From contig JAAZHF010000104.1 in NCBI GenBank assembly GCA_012510865.1, forward strand, positions 1 to 7,781: DNA of 7,781 bases, given 5' to 3'. Below, piece by piece: positions 6,329 through 7,781 of the stretch. The notes beneath the pieces were generated by a model. It saw only the letters and a list, made by a program, of their open reading frames with translations, searched no databases and was not told the DNA's origin. Made by a program: the position numbers and the translations under genes. This DNA comes from Gammaproteobacteria bacterium. Lineage in GTDB: Bacteria > Pseudomonadota > Gammaproteobacteria > Xanthomonadales > Xanthomonadaceae. The stretch's first letter is position 1. Every line of letters starts with the position of its first letter.

Positions 6329-7260
6329 AGTTTCATGCCCGGCGTGCGTCTCAGGCGCTTGCGCGACGGCATGCCGCGACCGGTGGCGCCCGACGCAACG
6401 AAGTCGACGATCCTGCCGGCGACATCGACACCGGTGGAACGTTCGATGCCCTCGAGGCCGGGCGACGCGTTGACCTCCAGGACCAGGGGTCCGCGGGCCG
6501 AGCGCACCAGGTCGACGCCGGCCACTCCGAGGCCAAGCGCCCTGGCCGCACGGACCGCGATCGCCGCTTCGGCCCCGTCCAGCTCCACGCCTTCGGCGCT
6601 GCCGCCGCGGTGCAGGTTGGCCCTGAAGTCGCCTTCCGGCGCCTGCCGCAGCATCGCCGCCACGACCTCGTCGCCGACCACCAGGCAGCGGAGGTCCGCA
6701 CCCCCGGCCTCGGCGATGAACTCCTGCAGCAGGAAGGTCGCGTACAGGCCGCGCAGGGCGTCCACCACCCCGCGCGAGGCGGACGGCTTCTCGGTCAGCA
6801 TCACGCCGCGGCCCTGGCTGCCCTCGGTGAGCTTGATCACGTGCGGTGGCTCGCCGAGCATCGCCAGCAGGTCGTCGGTGTCGTCCGGGTTGTCGCCGAA
6901 CACGGTCACCGGCATGTCGATGCCCTGCGCCGCCAGCAGCTGGTGGCAGCGCAGCTTGTCGCGCGCGGCCATGATCGCGGCGGAGGGATTGGGCGTGTGG
7001 CAGCCCATCAGCTCGAACTGGTGGAGCACCGCGTTCCCGTAGCGGGTCACCGAAGCCCCGATGCGCGGGATCACGGCGCCGTAGCCGGCCAGGGACTGCC
7101 CCTTGTAGCGCAGCGCGAAGCCGTCCTTGCCGATGCGCATGTAGCAGCGCAGCGGATCCAGGACGCGGACGCTGTGCCCACGCTGGCGCGCGGCCTCGAC
7201 CAGGCGCCGCGTCGAGTACAGCTTGCCGTTGCGCGAGAGGATCGCGAGCTTCAGCTTCAT
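6325..7260 (-). CDS. rimK: Ribosomal protein S6--L-glutamate ligase (ATP-grasp)
   Basis: 311 residues, similar to E. coli RimK (300) along its length. RimK adds glutamates to the C-terminus of ribosomal protein S6 using ATP and Mg2+, and can make poly-glutamate. N-terminal domain: [16 protein letters not shown] (5-20), [14 protein letters not shown] (62-75). ATP-grasp domain: [20 protein letters not shown] (99-118), [15 protein letters not shown] (141-155, Lys143), LLQEFI (177-182), [14 protein letters not shown] (189-202), [12 protein letters not shown] (209-220), GVDLVR (248-253, Asp250) and the metal-binding [13 protein letters not shown] (261-273, Glu262, Asn264). All expected catalytic positions are present. 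The C-terminal 20 residues are very basic (SRKRLRR) and replace the E. coli tail. The ribosome site is weak. The secreted DUF6746-type gene lies 48 bp upstream on the same strand, so both may share one transcript. Confidence 0.95.
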   Translation of the reverse strand: MKLKLAILSRNGKLYSTRRLVEAARQRGHSVRVLDPLRCYMRIGKDGFALRYKGQSLAGYGAVIPRIGASVTRYGNAVLHQFELMGCHTPNPSAAIMAARDKLRCHQLLAAQGIDMPVTVFGDNPDDTDDLLAMLGEPPHVIKLTEGSQGRGVMLTEKPSASRGVVDALRGLYATFLLQEFIAEAGGADLRCLVVGDEVVAAMLRQAPEGDFRANLHRGGSAEGVELDGAEAAIAVRAARALGLGVAGVDLVRSARGPLVLEVNASPGLEGIERSTGVDVAGRIVDFVASGATGRGMPSRKRLRRTPGMKL

Positions 7261-7275
7261 GGAGCCTGCCCGGGA

Positions 7276-7307
7276 CGCCGGCGACGCATCCGCGCGGTGC
7301 GCCGGCG
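7276..7307 (-). repeat. Inverted repeat between the DUF6746-type gene and rimK
   Basis: CGCCGGCG occurs at 7276-7283 and again at 7300-7307. Because the unit is self-complementary, the two copies can pair as an 8-bp all-GC stem with a 16-nt loop. It fills most of the 48-bp gap between the stop of the upstream gene and the rimK start. No T-tract follows in the - direction, so it is more likely an mRNA-stability or partial-termination element that lowers rimK expression relative to the first gene than a full terminator. Confidence 0.4.
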
Positions 7308-7308
7308 G

Positions 7309-7689
7309 CTACTTCGCGAGCGGGGCCGCGCCGTCCAGGAACCTGCGGCCCTGGGTGCGGACCGTGTCGACCTGGTACCGCTCCGAGGCCACGTGCACTT
7401 CCTCCAGGGCCTCCTCGAGCGCGTCGACCTCGGAGTCGATCCTGTCCAGCGCGTTCTCGAGCGTGTAGGTCAGGCGGTGGATCTCGGCGGTGTCCTCGGG
7501 GCCGAGTTCGTCCCTGGCGAGGATGGCCTCGAGCCGGGCGCTGTAGTCGGCGAGGTTCGCCAGGGCCTGTGCCATCGTCTCCGAAGGCTCGCCCTCGTAG
7601 TGGTCCGGCCGGTCGTCGGCGAACGCGGTGGCGGACAGGCACAGGGCCAGCAGGACGCCTGCGAACAGCTTCGCGGGGGTGGCTTTCAT
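7309..7689 (-). CDS. Small secreted helical protein, DUF6746-type
   Basis: 126 residues. A clear Sec signal peptide (basic MKATPAK, hydrophobic 8-20, ATAFA cleavage site before Asp25) predicts a periplasmic mature protein of about 102 residues. It begins DDRPDHYEGEPSETMAQALANL and continues as acidic, almost entirely helical sequence; LENALDRIDSEVDALEEALEEVH (77-99) has a heptad-like pattern consistent with a coiled coil or helical hairpin. The RPDHY-GEP opening and the IHRLTYTLENAL block match, from memory, a gammaproteobacterial family listed as DUF6746, whose function is unknown. The start is supported by GAGGAG (plus-strand 7699-7704), 9 bp upstream. A Fur-box-like sequence 27-47 bp upstream suggests iron control. 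It precedes rimK on the same strand, 48 bp away. Confidence 0.85.
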   Translation of the reverse strand: MKATPAKLFAGVLLALCLSATAFADDRPDHYEGEPSETMAQALANLADYSARLEAILARDELGPEDTAEIHRLTYTLENALDRIDSEVDALEEALEEVHVASERYQVDTVRTQGRRFLDGAAPLAK

Positions 7690-7716
7690 CGAAGGGAACT
7701 CCTCGGGTCGGGACTC

Positions 7717-7736
7717 AAATGATAATGAATCCCATT
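7717..7736. promoter_or_regulatory. Candidate Fur box
   Basis: AAATGATAATGAATCCCATT is a rare AT-rich patch in about 70% GC DNA and contains a complete TGATAAT half-site. Aligned to the classical 19-bp Fur consensus it matches 12 of 19 positions in either of two overlapping registers, and it resembles the GATAATGATTCTCATT form common in natural sites. On the - strand it contains TATCAT (7724 to 7719), a 5/6 -10 box, 30 bp before the DUF6746-type start. Bound Fur would cover that promoter. A divergent gene beyond the right edge could be the real or an additional target, since GATAAT (7721-7726) is a + strand -10 match. Confidence 0.6.
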
Positions 7737-7747
7737 CCAGGATGCAT

Positions 7748-7781
7748 GCCCCGCGACGGGGACCGGACGGTCCGGCGGGGC
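7748..7781. repeat. Nested GC-rich inverted repeat at the right edge
   Basis: GCCCCG (7748-7753) pairs with CGGGGC (7776-7781). Inside it, CCGGA (7763-7767) pairs with TCCGG (7771-7775) around a 3-nt loop. A competing stem is CCCCG (7749-7753) with CGGGG (7757-7761). The structure reaches the window end, so any T-tract and the neighbouring gene cannot be seen. It may be part of a terminator or a 5' UTR of a gene outside the window. Confidence 0.3.

Noticed and set aside
6256..7722. A 488-codon + strand frame antisense to rimK and the DUF6746-type gene.
   Set aside because: No recognisable domain; both - strand genes have strong family motifs and the second has a good ribosome site.
1..7781. 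CRISPR array, insertion sequence, prophage, toxin-antitoxin or other defence system.
   Set aside because: No regularly spaced repeats, terminal inverted repeats, transposase, integrase or known defence domains are seen; patatin domains occur in CBASS effectors, but there is no cyclase or ubiquitin-like partner next to this one.

Overview
The window is about 70% GC and densely coded. It looks like a chromosomal segment of a gammaproteobacterium, most plausibly of the Xanthomonadaceae (Luteimonas/Lysobacter/Xanthomonas group). That placement is an inference from base composition, from proteins that align closely with E. coli MetF, IlvE and RimK, and from the style of the secreted proteins and two-component genes. 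No insertion sequence, phage gene, tRNA, rRNA or CRISPR array is visible. I read this as an ordinary housekeeping/regulatory region with a few interesting control signals, not as a new defence or biosynthetic system.

Left half (+ strand): the 3' part of an AIF/ferredoxin-reductase-type FAD oxidoreductase (2-604) overlaps by 4 bp a patatin-like phospholipase (601-1521). A small inverted repeat sits on a possible -10 element (about 1502-1522) and leads into metF (1552-2376), the 5,10-methylenetetrahydrofolate reductase that supplies methyl groups for methionine. Next come a secreted DUF4124-like protein of unknown function (2426-3046) and ilvE (3090-4007), a branched-chain aminotransferase.

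Right half (- strand): ilvE converges on a two-component operon across a 21-bp gap holding a 12-bp palindrome. The operon runs response regulator (5386-6069) to membrane sensor histidine kinase (4029-5399), with overlapping ends. Upstream of the regulator is a 255-bp gap. It holds a strong intrinsic terminator pointing in the - direction (6177-6203) and, farther upstream, three TTAA blocks 11-12 bp apart that double as a possible - strand promoter (about 6301-6328). Beyond it, rimK (6325-7260; ribosomal protein S6 glutamate ligase) follows a small secreted helical protein of the DUF6746 type (7309-7689), perhaps as one transcript. A good Fur-box candidate (7717-7736) lies just upstream of that pair, close to the right edge, and could also serve a divergent gene outside the window.

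The main points worth checking are the Fur box in front of DUF6746-rimK, the possible short RNA or attenuated leader ahead of the response regulator, and the candidate operator at metF.
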